Source of the DNA: a virus
Strand: one strand, 5' to 3'
IMG/VR virus record: IMGVR_UViG_3300021379_002056
Coordinates: 1 to 33,021 of that record
DNA length: 33,021 bases
The notes beneath the pieces were generated by a model. The model was not told the DNA's origin. It searched no databases and saw only the letters and a list, made by a program, of their open reading frames with translations. Shown in pieces: positions 13,525 through 21,538 of this stretch (positions within the stretch are counted from its first letter, which is position 1; each line of letters begins with the position of its first letter). Both the position numbers and the translations under genes were made by a program.

Positions 13525-14928
13525 TCATAGCGCCTCCTCGATCACCGTCTCTTTGCGTTCCAGAAGGTCAAGCATCCCCTCATCCAGAGAGTCCTCGAGG
13601 ATGAACCTGTGGATGGTCACTGGTTTTGTTTGCCCGATTCGCCAGATTCGATCTTCGGTCTGTTGCATATTCCCGGGGGACCAGTCGAGTTCTGCGAGTA
13701 TGAGGTGGCGTGCTGCAGTGAGTGTGACTCCGCTCGAGGCAGTGCCGATGGTTGCGAGGAAGATGAATGCGCCACCTGTTTGAAACCTGTCGACGGCTTC
13801 CTGGCGTTGTTTCGGGTTGGTTTGTTGACTGATCGAGGCGACTCGGAACTTCCTTCCCTTGAAATGGGCGTAGAGGGTGCGGTAGATCTGCTGGTGGATG
13901 CAATAGACCACGACTGGTTCGCCCTTTTTGCGCAATTGCTCGACTAGAGCGATGACTCTTGGCAGCTTCGCTTCAGCGGCGAGGATCCTTGCCGGGTGTA
14001 AGTTCCGGTTAGCCTCGTTTTGCAGCCTGTTTGCGTCCGAAAGAAGTGGTCTCTTGTGGACGATCATCTTGCATTTTGCGATCTGCCGGTAAAGGTCATT
14101 GAGGTCTCGCTTGTAACGATCTGCTGTTTCTTTGTATTCTGAAATTTTTTGTCTCGTCTCGTCGTTTGGAGTAATACGGATGGTTTCTTGCGTCTTTGGC
14201 GGCAGGTTAGTGAGGCATTTTGCTTTAGTGCGTCGAATTAGGCATGTTGCGTAAAGTTTGTCCTGCAATTCGTCGAGGTTTGTGGCGCCTTCCGCGATCC
14301 ATTCGCCATTCCACCATCGGCCCTTGCAGTATCGCTTGGTAAAATCGATGAATGACCCGAATGCTCCCGGCCGGATTGCATTGATAGCGGTAAAGATCTC
14401 GACTGGTCGGTTGAGGATTGGGGTGCCAGTGAGAAAATACCGGACTCGAGCCTCGAGCGAGAGGGCTATTTGAGTTCTTTGGGCCTCGTTGTTCTTTATG
14501 TAGTGCGACTCATCGAAGACGATGACCGGGAAATACGTTTGCACGAGCTTCCTGAGTTTCTCGTAGTTGATGAAGAGAGGTAGTGGTAGTTCTGGCAAGG
14601 CCCAGGTGGTCCATTCTCTTTTCCAATTTTCGACCAATGATGCCGGCGAAACGATCAGGACTGGTTCCGGTGGATTGAGAGTGTTGATGGCAGCTATTGT
14701 GACAGCTGTTTTCCCGAGACCCATTTCGTCGGCGTTGAGGGAGCCTCCGTGAAAGGCGTCTTCGACCATGAGTTGCGCTGCGGCGACTTGGAATGGCAGC
14801 AAAGTGGGTCCACTCTGGTTGGTTTTGATCTCGAGTCCTTGTTTTGGCTCGATCCCCTTGCCTCGATCGGCTCTTCCTTTGCGTTCTGCGATGACTGGCG
14901 AGTGAAGCGAGAGGGTAGTTTGCTGCAT
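13525..14928 (-). CDS. SNF2/SMARCAL-type helicase
   Basis: A 467-residue superfamily-2 ATPase. Motifs: Q-like LLPFQVAAAQ (43-52), Walker A DEMGLGKT (67-74), DESH box (139-142, FDESHYIKN), motif III LTGTPILNRP (166-175), then the C-terminal half with VVVYCIHQQIYRTL, LATIGTASSGVTLT and QTEDRIWRIGQTKPV, the SNF2 'Q..DR.hRiGQ' motif. Such proteins move on double-stranded DNA, remodelling or annealing it. It lacks accessory domains and is near minimal length. I start at the ATG at 14928; an upstream TTG at 14952 lies inside the operator palindrome. It is inverted relative to its neighbours and convergent with 13208. Confidence 0.9.
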   Translation of the reverse strand: MQQTTLSLHSPVIAERKGRADRGKGIEPKQGLEIKTNQSGPTLLPFQVAAAQLMVEDAFHGGSLNADEMGLGKTAVTIAAINTLNPPEPVLIVSPASLVENWKREWTTWALPELPLPLFINYEKLRKLVQTYFPVIVFDESHYIKNNEAQRTQIALSLEARVRYFLTGTPILNRPVEIFTAINAIRPGAFGSFIDFTKRYCKGRWWNGEWIAEGATNLDELQDKLYATCLIRRTKAKCLTNLPPKTQETIRITPNDETRQKISEYKETADRYKRDLNDLYRQIAKCKMIVHKRPLLSDANRLQNEANRNLHPARILAAEAKLPRVIALVEQLRKKGEPVVVYCIHQQIYRTLYAHFKGRKFRVASISQQTNPKQRQEAVDRFQTGGAFIFLATIGTASSGVTLTAARHLILAELDWSPGNMQQTEDRIWRIGQTKPVTIHRFILEDSLDEGMLDLLERKETVIEEAL

Positions 14929-14938
14929 TTCGCACTGT

Positions 14939-15003
14939 GTTGCGCATCGCAATTTCCGCGACTGGAAAATTGAGCAGTTAGGGGCTAACTGGGCGATTTT
15001 TTT
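14939..15003. promoter_or_regulatory. divergent control region with operator copy 5
   Basis: This gap separates the SNF2 gene (-) from the portal (+). GTTGCG-CAT-CGCAAT (14939-14953) is operator copy 5. TTTCC (14953-14957) and GGAAA (14964-14968) form a second inverted repeat, and CAGTTAG-GGG-CTAACTG (14975-14991) a third, followed by GGCGA and a run of nine T. The last may act as a terminator or an mRNA-leader hairpin. I cannot assign a clear -10 on either strand. Confidence 0.5.
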
Positions 15004-15039
15004 TTGCCATTTCCTTGCCCGAGCGAGAGTTTTCCGATT

Positions 15040-17145
15040 GTGGAGATATTAGGATCAAAGCAGCAGATTCAAGCTCGTCGTGCTGAGAAGCTCAATCGAG
15101 CCGGATCGGTGCGAAGAAAGCGATCGAAAACTGCACTCGAGGACGGTCTGAACGACTCGAAGGCGTTGTGGTTGATCCAGCATTGCAAAAGCCGGTGGGA
15201 GGCATTGCACGGTGCGCTGAACAGCTACCGGGAGATCCGTGAGGTTGCTGAAAAGCAGATGCGTGAAGATTTTTCGTGGCGATTGCAGAAAGAAAGTCGG
15301 CACCCTGACGTTGCCGAGACCATCTTCGAGCGAAACAACGACACGCTTAATATCGTCGGCGCCTTTAGGGATTTTCTGTCTGCTCAAGCAAAGAACGACA
15401 TTTTCGGCGGGAAACCGTGGTTTGCGGTGCAACCGGAAGGTCGCAGCGATGCGGAATTATCTGAGAAGTTACAAAAGCATTTCGCCTTTAAGCTCAAGAC
15501 GAACAACCTCGAGAACACTTACCTCGAGGCGATTGATCTTGCTGCTGGGCTAGGGGAGTCGTTCATTAAGACGACCTGGCGCACGGAGACCGACACTTTT
15601 GAACGTGCCGTCCTTGCGCTGCATGTGAACGGCGAACCATTCGTGTTGCCGAGTGGCGAATATGTCTACTCGACTGATGAGATAGTCGATGAGCGAATGC
15701 AGCCGGCCGAGGAAGGTGCTGAGTTTGAAACTCCGAAGACTCCGCGGATTTATGCGGCCAAGGCGCCTGATTTCGACCTGCCGAAGAATGGCACCTTCGA
15801 GATGCTTTACGAGGAGGCAACGACTATCATCGAGAATGGCCTCGAGGCGAAATGCCTCTACTACCGTGACGTCGCATTTGACCCGACTGCGCCAGAATTA
15901 GACTTGGTGCATACCGATTTCTTCAACCAGTTCACTTTGGGTCTGCAGGATGCCAAGGGGCAATACGAACTGACACATGAGCAATACGAGACGCTTCGGA
16001 CCACGGTCGAGGAAGGGTCTGACATGGTTGAGTCTGGCAGGCCCAGGGGGGCGGTAGACGAGGACGTCGAGCGTGATGACTATTTTGACGATCAGGGTCG
16101 AGCCAATCTGCCAATCCATCTTGTAGAGGGTTACGTGCGCTGCGATCCATTCGGTGACGGCAAACTCCGCCGCATCTATATCGTCTTTAACCCTGCCTCT
16201 GAGACGATTCTGTTCTGCGACTACCTCTCGAACATTACTCCGGATGGGTCATTGCCTGTTTCGATTCACCGGATCTACCCTGTCTCCGGCAGGCTTTACG
16301 GTTGCGGCATGTTCGAGCGTTACGGCTACTTGCAAGAGTATTCGGACGACTTGTTTAACCAGATTTCATGGCGCAACCGGTGTCACTCCAACCCCATCAT
16401 CGCTTACGATCCTCACTCCCTCGAGGAAGAGGAAGAGGATGCGAAGTTCATTTTTGAACCGGGGAAGACATGGAAACTGAAGGAAGGGGCGAAGCTCGAG
16501 GATGCCATCCAGATCGCGCAGCTTCCGGACATGGATGCTCGGACCATGGAACTCTTGCAGATGTCTATCCAGTTTGGGCAAATGCGGACAGGCATCTCCA
16601 GTGCTTCTCAAGGCGAGATGTCTAGCCTTCCTCAAAACAACACGGCTACCGGCGTGCAAGCTATGATGTCGAGGGCAGCTACGCTCCTCAAAGAGCCGAT
16701 CGACTGTTTGAAGAAGTCTTTGACCTGCGATTTGAGATACGCAATCAAGCTCACCTACGCTCGATTCGACCAAAAAGAGGCATTTGTCCACGGGGAAGGG
16801 GAGGCGCAGGAACTCATTGCTCTCACTCCCGAGGATATTGCCAATCTCGAGATGGATGTTCGTTTGTTGATGACTCAAGCGCAAAACACCGAGAAGCTCG
16901 AGAATTCCCAAGTCGCCATCCAACTGCTGATGCAATACACGCAGTTGCCCGAGCATGAGAAAGCGGCCGGCCGGGATCTCTTCCTGCAGGCATTGAAGGC
17001 ACTTAACTTTGATAATGCGGACACGATTATCCGCGAAGCAATCACCGACCCGAATCAACTCCTCGAGATCCTACCTCCGGATCTGCAGCCACTCTTCGCT
17101 CAATTTTTGCAGTCCATGCAAACACCGGCAGAATCACCGCAATGA
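15040..17145 (+). CDS. portal protein
   Basis: A long phage portal (701 residues from this GTG; up to 713 from a TTG at 15004). Portals form the dodecameric ring at one capsid vertex through which DNA is packaged and ejected. Portal-like features: EIREVAEKQMREDF early; a middle with DFFNQFTLG and RRIYIVFNPASETILFCDY; RLYGCGMFERYGYLQEYSDDLFNQI; then GISSASQGEMSSLPQNNTATGVQAMMSRA and a helical tail, the 'A.G...qA...' type seen in podovirus portals. The TTG start lies inside a T-run and has no ribosome site, so I prefer the GTG, also weak. ATGA overlap with the holin candidate. No large terminase lies directly before it, unlike in most phages. Confidence 0.8.
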   Translation: MEILGSKQQIQARRAEKLNRAGSVRRKRSKTALEDGLNDSKALWLIQHCKSRWEALHGALNSYREIREVAEKQMREDFSWRLQKESRHPDVAETIFERNNDTLNIVGAFRDFLSAQAKNDIFGGKPWFAVQPEGRSDAELSEKLQKHFAFKLKTNNLENTYLEAIDLAAGLGESFIKTTWRTETDTFERAVLALHVNGEPFVLPSGEYVYSTDEIVDERMQPAEEGAEFETPKTPRIYAAKAPDFDLPKNGTFEMLYEEATTIIENGLEAKCLYYRDVAFDPTAPELDLVHTDFFNQFTLGLQDAKGQYELTHEQYETLRTTVEEGSDMVESGRPRGAVDEDVERDDYFDDQGRANLPIHLVEGYVRCDPFGDGKLRRIYIVFNPASETILFCDYLSNITPDGSLPVSIHRIYPVSGRLYGCGMFERYGYLQEYSDDLFNQISWRNRCHSNPIIAYDPHSLEEEEEDAKFIFEPGKTWKLKEGAKLEDAIQIAQLPDMDARTMELLQMSIQFGQMRTGISSASQGEMSSLPQNNTATGVQAMMSRAATLLKEPIDCLKKSLTCDLRYAIKLTYARFDQKEAFVHGEGEAQELIALTPEDIANLEMDVRLLMTQAQNTEKLENSQVAIQLLMQYTQLPEHEKAAGRDLFLQALKALNFDNADTIIREAITDPNQLLEILPPDLQPLFAQFLQSMQTPAESPQ

Positions 17146-17414
17146 TCATCACCTATAAACCAACTAACTCAATAAAACCCATGATTGAAAAACTTCTTAA
17201 AGGCGACTTTCTCGACGGCAAGAAAACATACATCTCGCTGCTTGTTGCAGCGGCCGGCCTCGTTGCAGGTCGTTTTGGCATCGACCTTCCGAAGCAGGAG
17301 GTTAATGGCATCATCGAGATCGTGAGATTGAACTGGGAAGACATCACTGTTCTTGCCGGCCTCGTTGCTGCTGCCTGGGCGCGATTGGTGACGAAGGGTC
17401 CGCAAAAAAAGTGA
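17142..17414 (+). CDS. putative holin (two membrane spans)
   Basis: A 90-residue protein with two hydrophobic helices, about 29-45 (TYISLLVAAAGLVAGRFG) and 66-83 (EDITVLAGLVAAAWARLV), an N-terminal basic stretch and a Lys-rich tail. Two-span proteins of this size next to an endolysin are typical class II holins, which puncture the inner membrane at lysis. The ATG overlaps the portal stop as ATGA; an internal Met at 17181 might give a shorter form. Function is inferred from topology and the endolysin 68 bp downstream. The 67-bp gap 17415-17481 shows nothing. Confidence 0.65.
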   Translation: MIITYKPTNSIKPMIEKLLKGDFLDGKKTYISLLVAAAGLVAGRFGIDLPKQEVNGIIEIVRLNWEDITVLAGLVAAAWARLVTKGPQKK

Positions 17415-17481
17415 AACCTCCCTTTGTCGAAGCGCAAAACAAGGGGAGTTTGAAACCGCGCCCATTTTACCGCAAGCGTCG

Positions 17482-18105
17482 ATGAAGAGTTTTCCTGATC
17501 GGTTTGCTATCTCTATGCTGCAGTTATCTTTGACTGCGTTGGGGCAGGACGTTGGTGCCGTGGACGGTATCATGGGGAATAAGACCCGTGCCGCATTACG
17601 CGCGCTCCTGGGCGATAAACCCCTCCCGTCGCCGGTCGTAAAGAGCGAGGATCCGAGTCTGAGGTGGCCGCTCGAGAGTGAGCTTGATGAGTTCTACGGT
17701 GCTCGAGGTGACCACTCCCAACTGTCGCTGCTGAAGCTCCCGCGGCCGATGCGGCTTTATTCGCCCGAAGGTCCGATCATCGAGATGCTGTATGCTCATA
17801 ATAAGGTCCACAAGCCGATGTATCGATGCCTCTCAAAGATGCTCCAGATGCCTGATGCGTTTATCAAAAAGCATGAGCTAAACGTAACAGCAGGCGTCTA
17901 CAATGATCGACTAAAAATCGGCGGCAGTGGCCCCTCTACACATAGTTGGGCATGTGCAATCGACATCTCTCCTCGCCTCAATGGCTATGGGAGCCATCCT
18001 GATTTGCCCCAAGAAATCGTAGATATTTGGAAAGCCGAAGGCGCAGAGTGGGGCGGAGATTGGTCTACCCCCGATGGGATGCACTTCCAATTTTGCAGAA
18101 GCTGA
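17482..18105 (+). CDS. endolysin: peptidoglycan-binding domain plus M15 peptidase
   Basis: A 207-residue lysis enzyme. Residues about 10-42 match a PG_binding_1 domain (LQLSLTALGQDVGAVDGI and KTRAAL). Residues about 135-207 are an M15 (VanY/carboxypeptidase-type) zinc peptidase, cutting the D-Ala-containing peptide of peptidoglycan. Zinc ligands: His154 and Asp161 in STHSWACAID (the SxHxxGxAxD box with Ala157 replacing Gly) and His201 in DGMHFQF. GGDWSTPDGMHF is the common M15 ending. No signal peptide or transmembrane helix is seen, so release by a holin is expected. The stop overlaps the next ATG as TGATG. Confidence 0.9.
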   Translation: MKSFPDRFAISMLQLSLTALGQDVGAVDGIMGNKTRAALRALLGDKPLPSPVVKSEDPSLRWPLESELDEFYGARGDHSQLSLLKLPRPMRLYSPEGPIIEMLYAHNKVHKPMYRCLSKMLQMPDAFIKKHELNVTAGVYNDRLKIGGSGPSTHSWACAIDISPRLNGYGSHPDLPQEIVDIWKAEGAEWGGDWSTPDGMHFQFCRS

Positions 18106-18428
18106 TGACGGTCGACGCTCTAACTTTGATGATTGTGATCATGGGCGGCCTGACTGTCGGGTTGTCAATTTATGTTGCCCTCAGATTTTGGTGGCATCAC
18201 CGCTTTTTGAAGTCCGGTGCGCGTAAATTGACCCGTGCTCTAGCGGGGATGCTGATTGGAGAGGCGATTATAGGTTTGGTGACTTTGACTTTCGGTATAC
18301 TAGAGTGGACCGGTGCCTTGCCGAGTATAGCAATTGAAATGCAGTCCGCTCTTCGAGTAATAGCATTCTCAGCAACGTCGATAACCACTCTGCATTTATA
18401 TTTAGTGGTCGAAGATTTACACCGATGA
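18105..18428 (+). CDS. three-span membrane protein of the lysis cassette
   Basis: A 107-residue protein starting at the ATG in TGATG. Three hydrophobic segments: about 5-30 (LTLMIVIMGGLTVGLSIYVALRF), 45-68 (AGMLIGEAIIGLVTLTFGIL) and 80-100 (RVIAFSATSITTLHLYLVV). Three spans recall class I holins, so it may be a second holin or an antiholin beside the two-span candidate. It lies between endolysin and the next gene with overlaps at both ends. Family not recognised. Confidence 0.6.
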   Translation: MTVDALTLMIVIMGGLTVGLSIYVALRFWWHHRFLKSGARKLTRALAGMLIGEAIIGLVTLTFGILEWTGALPSIAIEMQSALRVIAFSATSITTLHLYLVVEDLHR

Positions 18429-18733
18429 TAGCGACAAATCTAGCCCTCCCCTCTCAGTGGGGCGAATACGGATTAGCCGGCCTCGTTATAGGCTCCCTTT
18501 TTTTGCTTGTATACTCATTTTTGTCTACCTTGCGTTCAAAGGACTCCAGTCATCAAAAATTTATCAAAGAACTGCTCGATGACGATAGAATCGAGCGCAG
18601 AGAGGATCGACGGGAGCATAGGGAGATCAACAACAAATTAGCTTCCGCGATCGAAGATTTGACCGAAGAGATTCGGCAGCATAACACGCTGCTCCCCCCG
18701 CATGGCATTGAGGGACATCATAAAAGTGGATAA
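18425..18733 (+). CDS. putative inner-membrane spanin-like protein
   Basis: A 102-residue protein with one N-terminal membrane span (YGLAGLVIGSLFLLVYSFL, about 15-33) followed by a long charged helix (KFIKELLDDDRIERREDRREHREI) and a short tail. A single span followed by a coiled coil is the i-spanin (Rz-like) plan, disrupting the outer membrane in Gram-negative hosts. A partner lipoprotein (Rz1-like) was not found. Alternatives are a BhlA/UviB-like holin. ATGA overlap with the gene upstream marks it as the end of the lysis operon. Confidence 0.5.
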   Translation: MIATNLALPSQWGEYGLAGLVIGSLFLLVYSFLSTLRSKDSSHQKFIKELLDDDRIERREDRREHREINNKLASAIEDLTEEIRQHNTLLPPHGIEGHHKSG

Positions 18734-18745
18734 AATCGGCCACTT

Positions 18746-18816
18746 AGCACAAGTGCTGCTTGACTTTTGTGCCATGGTGTAAACGTCCCCTGATTTTAGT
18801 GTGTGGAAACACACAC
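18746..18816. promoter_or_regulatory. inverted repeats before the scaffold gene
   Basis: AGCAC-AA-GTGCT (18746-18757) is a perfect inverted repeat. A second, GTGTGTG-GAAA-CACACAC (18799-18816), is a 7-bp stem with a GNRA-type loop; it contains the only usable GTG start of the scaffold frame. No -10 or -35 is convincing, although TTGACT occurs at 18760-18765. Confidence 0.5.
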
Positions 18817-19945
18817 ATCAGAGGAGGCAAGTGAACAACTGCCACCAGAAGAGACGGTCCCTACCGAAGCAGCGGAGGCTAGTGAGCAACTGCCCGTCCT
18901 TGTTGACGAAGGGAAGCCCGAGGACGCACCTCCAACTGATCCACTGGACCAGTTAGGGTCGGACGTCCTCGATGATCTATCGGCCGAGGATCTTGACGCT
19001 TTGGCGTCTGGTGATCCTGCTGCAATCGCTCGCATTTTGGGTGAGGAAGCACCGGCAGAAGATCAACCACGCAACGCAGAAGAAGCAGACACTCAGTCCC
19101 AGGCCGAAGAAGGTGAAGAACCTCCGGAAGCTGAAGCGACTGAAAGCGGCCCGACCCGCGTGAGTCTCAAGAGCCTGCCTGTCGAAGATCGCAAGAAGAC
19201 TGCAACTGCAGTTACTCTGGTTAGAGACGGGGTATATGAGAATCTCGCGGAAGCGTTAGCCGACGTCTACGGACTTAACAGACAATCTGCGCAGTCCTCG
19301 ACCGAGACGGCTGAAGGATCAGATGCGGAGGATAGCGAGTCTGAGGAGACTGTAGCGGAGGAACTGCCAGAAGCGGTAGCTGAAATCCAATCTCGAATCG
19401 ACCAGTTGGTTGAGGAGCGTAAAACTGCGCTTTCAGAATTCGAGACAGATAAAGCGATCGAAATAGGTGATCAAATTGCCGAGCTTCGGCTCGAAGCATT
19501 TGTCGCCAAACAACAGGCAGAAGCGCAGGCGCAATCGCAGGAACAACTAGCTCAAGAAGAGGCGACTTACATCGACAAGGCACGGGACCAATATCCCGAC
19601 CTGCTCGATGAAGAGAGCACATTCTTTGAGGAGGCTATCCGTGAGCGTGCATACCGGGAGGCAACTGATCCTGATTTCTTCGACAAGCCTGACTGGCCGC
19701 TCCGATTAGCGGAGACGGTCAACGAGCGAATCGGAGGAGCAAAGCCAACCGCAACTACGCAAGAGACGACCTACGCCAACCAAGGCAAGGCGCCCCCCGC
19801 TCGCCCACCGGGACAGGTGGCAACTGGCGGGAATGGTATGCCGGTTCTCTCCGCGGAAGACGCCATGGCAAAGATCGAAGCCGGCGAAGTCGATGCTGAA
19901 TCCATCCTCGAGGAACTGACTCGTCGGGAGATGAGCGTTGCGTAA
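18803..19945 (+). CDS. putative scaffolding protein
   Basis: A 380-residue, highly acidic and low-complexity protein between portal/lysis genes and the capsid, the usual place of a scaffold that shapes the procapsid and is then lost. The first 120 residues are Glu/Pro/Ala/Ser-rich (EEASEQLPPEETV, DEGKPEDAPPTDP). Later parts are helical and coil-prone (RIDQLVEERKTALSEF, EAFVAKQQAEAQAQSQEQLAQ), and the tail includes KIEAGEVDAESILEELTRRE. The start is doubtful. GTG 18803 is the first in-frame start after a stop at 18797, has no ribosome site and lies in a hairpin. A GAGGAGG at 18820-18826 would serve a GTG (18831) in the +1 frame, which closes after about 40 codons. Confidence 0.65.
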   Translation: METHTSEEASEQLPPEETVPTEAAEASEQLPVLVDEGKPEDAPPTDPLDQLGSDVLDDLSAEDLDALASGDPAAIARILGEEAPAEDQPRNAEEADTQSQAEEGEEPPEAEATESGPTRVSLKSLPVEDRKKTATAVTLVRDGVYENLAEALADVYGLNRQSAQSSTETAEGSDAEDSESEETVAEELPEAVAEIQSRIDQLVEERKTALSEFETDKAIEIGDQIAELRLEAFVAKQQAEAQAQSQEQLAQEEATYIDKARDQYPDLLDEESTFFEEAIRERAYREATDPDFFDKPDWPLRLAETVNERIGGAKPTATTQETTYANQGKAPPARPPGQVATGGNGMPVLSAEDAMAKIEAGEVDAESILEELTRREMSVA

Positions 19946-19951
19946 CGCAAT
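19937..19951. promoter_or_regulatory. operator-like palindrome (copy 6)
   Basis: GTTGCG-TAA-CGCAAT, with a perfect TTGCG/CGCAA core, overlaps the last codons and stop of the scaffold gene and lies 30 bp before the capsid ATG. It is the same motif as the early copies, which would put a late structural gene under the same DNA-binding factor. No clear -10 follows. Confidence 0.6.
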
Positions 19952-19980
19952 ACAAACAACCCAAACAGGAGACAATAACA

Positions 19981-21507
19981 ATGGCTGGAACATACAATGC
20001 CAATGCAAATGTCATGCAGCTTGCCGATGCTTTGTCGTCCGCTCCGGACGCAAAGGGCAGACTGTATGCCAAGATGCTCGAAGATGGGGCCGCTCAATAC
20101 GATGACTTCACAATGTTTGAAGGCTCGATCGGCCGGAGTGGCAGTACGCCGAATGCTGTTTTTCTTCGGAAAAACGACTTCCGCAAAGCTGCCGGAGACA
20201 AGATGACGTTCACTGTTCAAAGTGACGTTGCAGGACCGGGTGTCCGTGGTGAGCAAGAGCTTACCGGAAATACCTCGACGGTGGAATACACCACCTACGA
20301 CTGCATCGTGGACTACTGGAGGGATGCGTTTGAATTGAATCAGAAAAAGACCAAATTCATGGCAGCAGGCGGCGACGTCCATTCTCACGCAATTAAAAAG
20401 TTGCGGAAGAAACTGGGTCGCCAGCGCAGCTACGACATGAAGCTGTCTCTGATTCGCAAAGCGAACGGCAACATCATTCGTCCGAACAATCGCAAATCAC
20501 GCGACGAGTTGACCTCAATCGATACTCTGCAGCCGGGATTCCTCCCGATCGCAAAGCCTCAATTGCAGCGTCTTGGAGCGAAGCCTATATCGATTCAGAA
20601 GAACAAGCATGGATCGCCGGTGCATACCTTTGTGGTTTATGCTTCGGACGTCGCAATGGAGGGTATCCGCAACAGCACATCCTTCCAAAATGCTTTGCTG
20701 AACGCACAGTCGCGCAGCGACCAGAACCCTACCTTTAGTGGTCGACTGGTTGACTGGCAGGGTCTTGCGCTCTTCGAGCATCTGACTGTCGATCCCGATT
20801 GGGATGATAAGTTGAGCGACCCGACTGCACCTCGCGCACTACTGAAAGTCGCATTCTCCGCGGACTCCGCGGCCGGCGACACCAAGCTGAAGTCGAGTGC
20901 TACCAACACGTTCCATCGTTACTACGAGTGGTTCCCCGGTTATGACTACCAGTGGTATGAGGGGCAACCGGCCGCGCCGGATACCGCTCGTTACTATGCG
21001 TGGATCATCACTCCGGACGGTGAGGTTGGCTTCGTCAGCTACGTCGGCACCGGAAACGACGGCAACGAGATCCTTCTCGACCAGATCCTGTCCCCCGCGG
21101 GTGCAGGAACCTCCGGCAAAGGGCTCGCCGTTGTGGGTAACATCGACGCGACCGGTGACGGTTGGGGTGGTGGAACTCCTGGGCCGGGTGGTGTTGGCGG
21201 TGGAAACACTGATGCCAACTTCGTCTACACCGATGACTTCGCAGCGGATTCCTATATCATCCCTGCGAATGCCAACGGTGTTCCGGTCGGACATACGTTC
21301 ATGTTTGGTCGTGGTGCAGCCGTGAGGGGCTACGGTTCGTCCGAAGTCTACATCACGCAAGATCGTGATTATGGCTTCGTGAAAGGCGCCGGCTACCAGT
21401 GCATCTTCGGTCAGGCACCTTGTGTCAGGACTGACGGCAAAACCCACAACTACGGGTTGCTCGAACACGCAATCCAACATCAGGGCCTTGAGGTTCCTGC
21501 GCTGTAA
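19981..21507 (+). CDS. major capsid protein (DUF4043/N4-gp56-like)
   Basis: A 508-residue HK97-fold candidate. The N-terminal part (MTFTVQSDVAGPGVRGEQEL, YTTYDCIVDYWRDAFELNQKKT) follows the layout 'Gd.vtf.....l.g.gv.Ge..L.G.....' of DUF4043/N4 gp56-like capsids. The core (TFVVYASDVAMEGIRN, GRLVDWQGLALFEHL) and a C-terminal GHTFMFGRGAAVRGYG segment also fit. A Gly-rich stretch at about 392-412 (GGGTPGPGGVGGGN) may be a flexible loop or a site of insertion. A good ribosome site (CAGGAGA) lies 9 bp before the ATG, and a strong terminator follows, as expected for the most abundant late product. Confidence 0.8.
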   Translation: MAGTYNANANVMQLADALSSAPDAKGRLYAKMLEDGAAQYDDFTMFEGSIGRSGSTPNAVFLRKNDFRKAAGDKMTFTVQSDVAGPGVRGEQELTGNTSTVEYTTYDCIVDYWRDAFELNQKKTKFMAAGGDVHSHAIKKLRKKLGRQRSYDMKLSLIRKANGNIIRPNNRKSRDELTSIDTLQPGFLPIAKPQLQRLGAKPISIQKNKHGSPVHTFVVYASDVAMEGIRNSTSFQNALLNAQSRSDQNPTFSGRLVDWQGLALFEHLTVDPDWDDKLSDPTAPRALLKVAFSADSAAGDTKLKSSATNTFHRYYEWFPGYDYQWYEGQPAAPDTARYYAWIITPDGEVGFVSYVGTGNDGNEILLDQILSPAGAGTSGKGLAVVGNIDATGDGWGGGTPGPGGVGGGNTDANFVYTDDFAADSYIIPANANGVPVGHTFMFGRGAAVRGYGSSEVYITQDRDYGFVKGAGYQCIFGQAPCVRTDGKTHNYGLLEHAIQHQGLEVPAL

Positions 21508-21538
21508 ACTGACTGATTCGCACATCAGGCACAACCAA

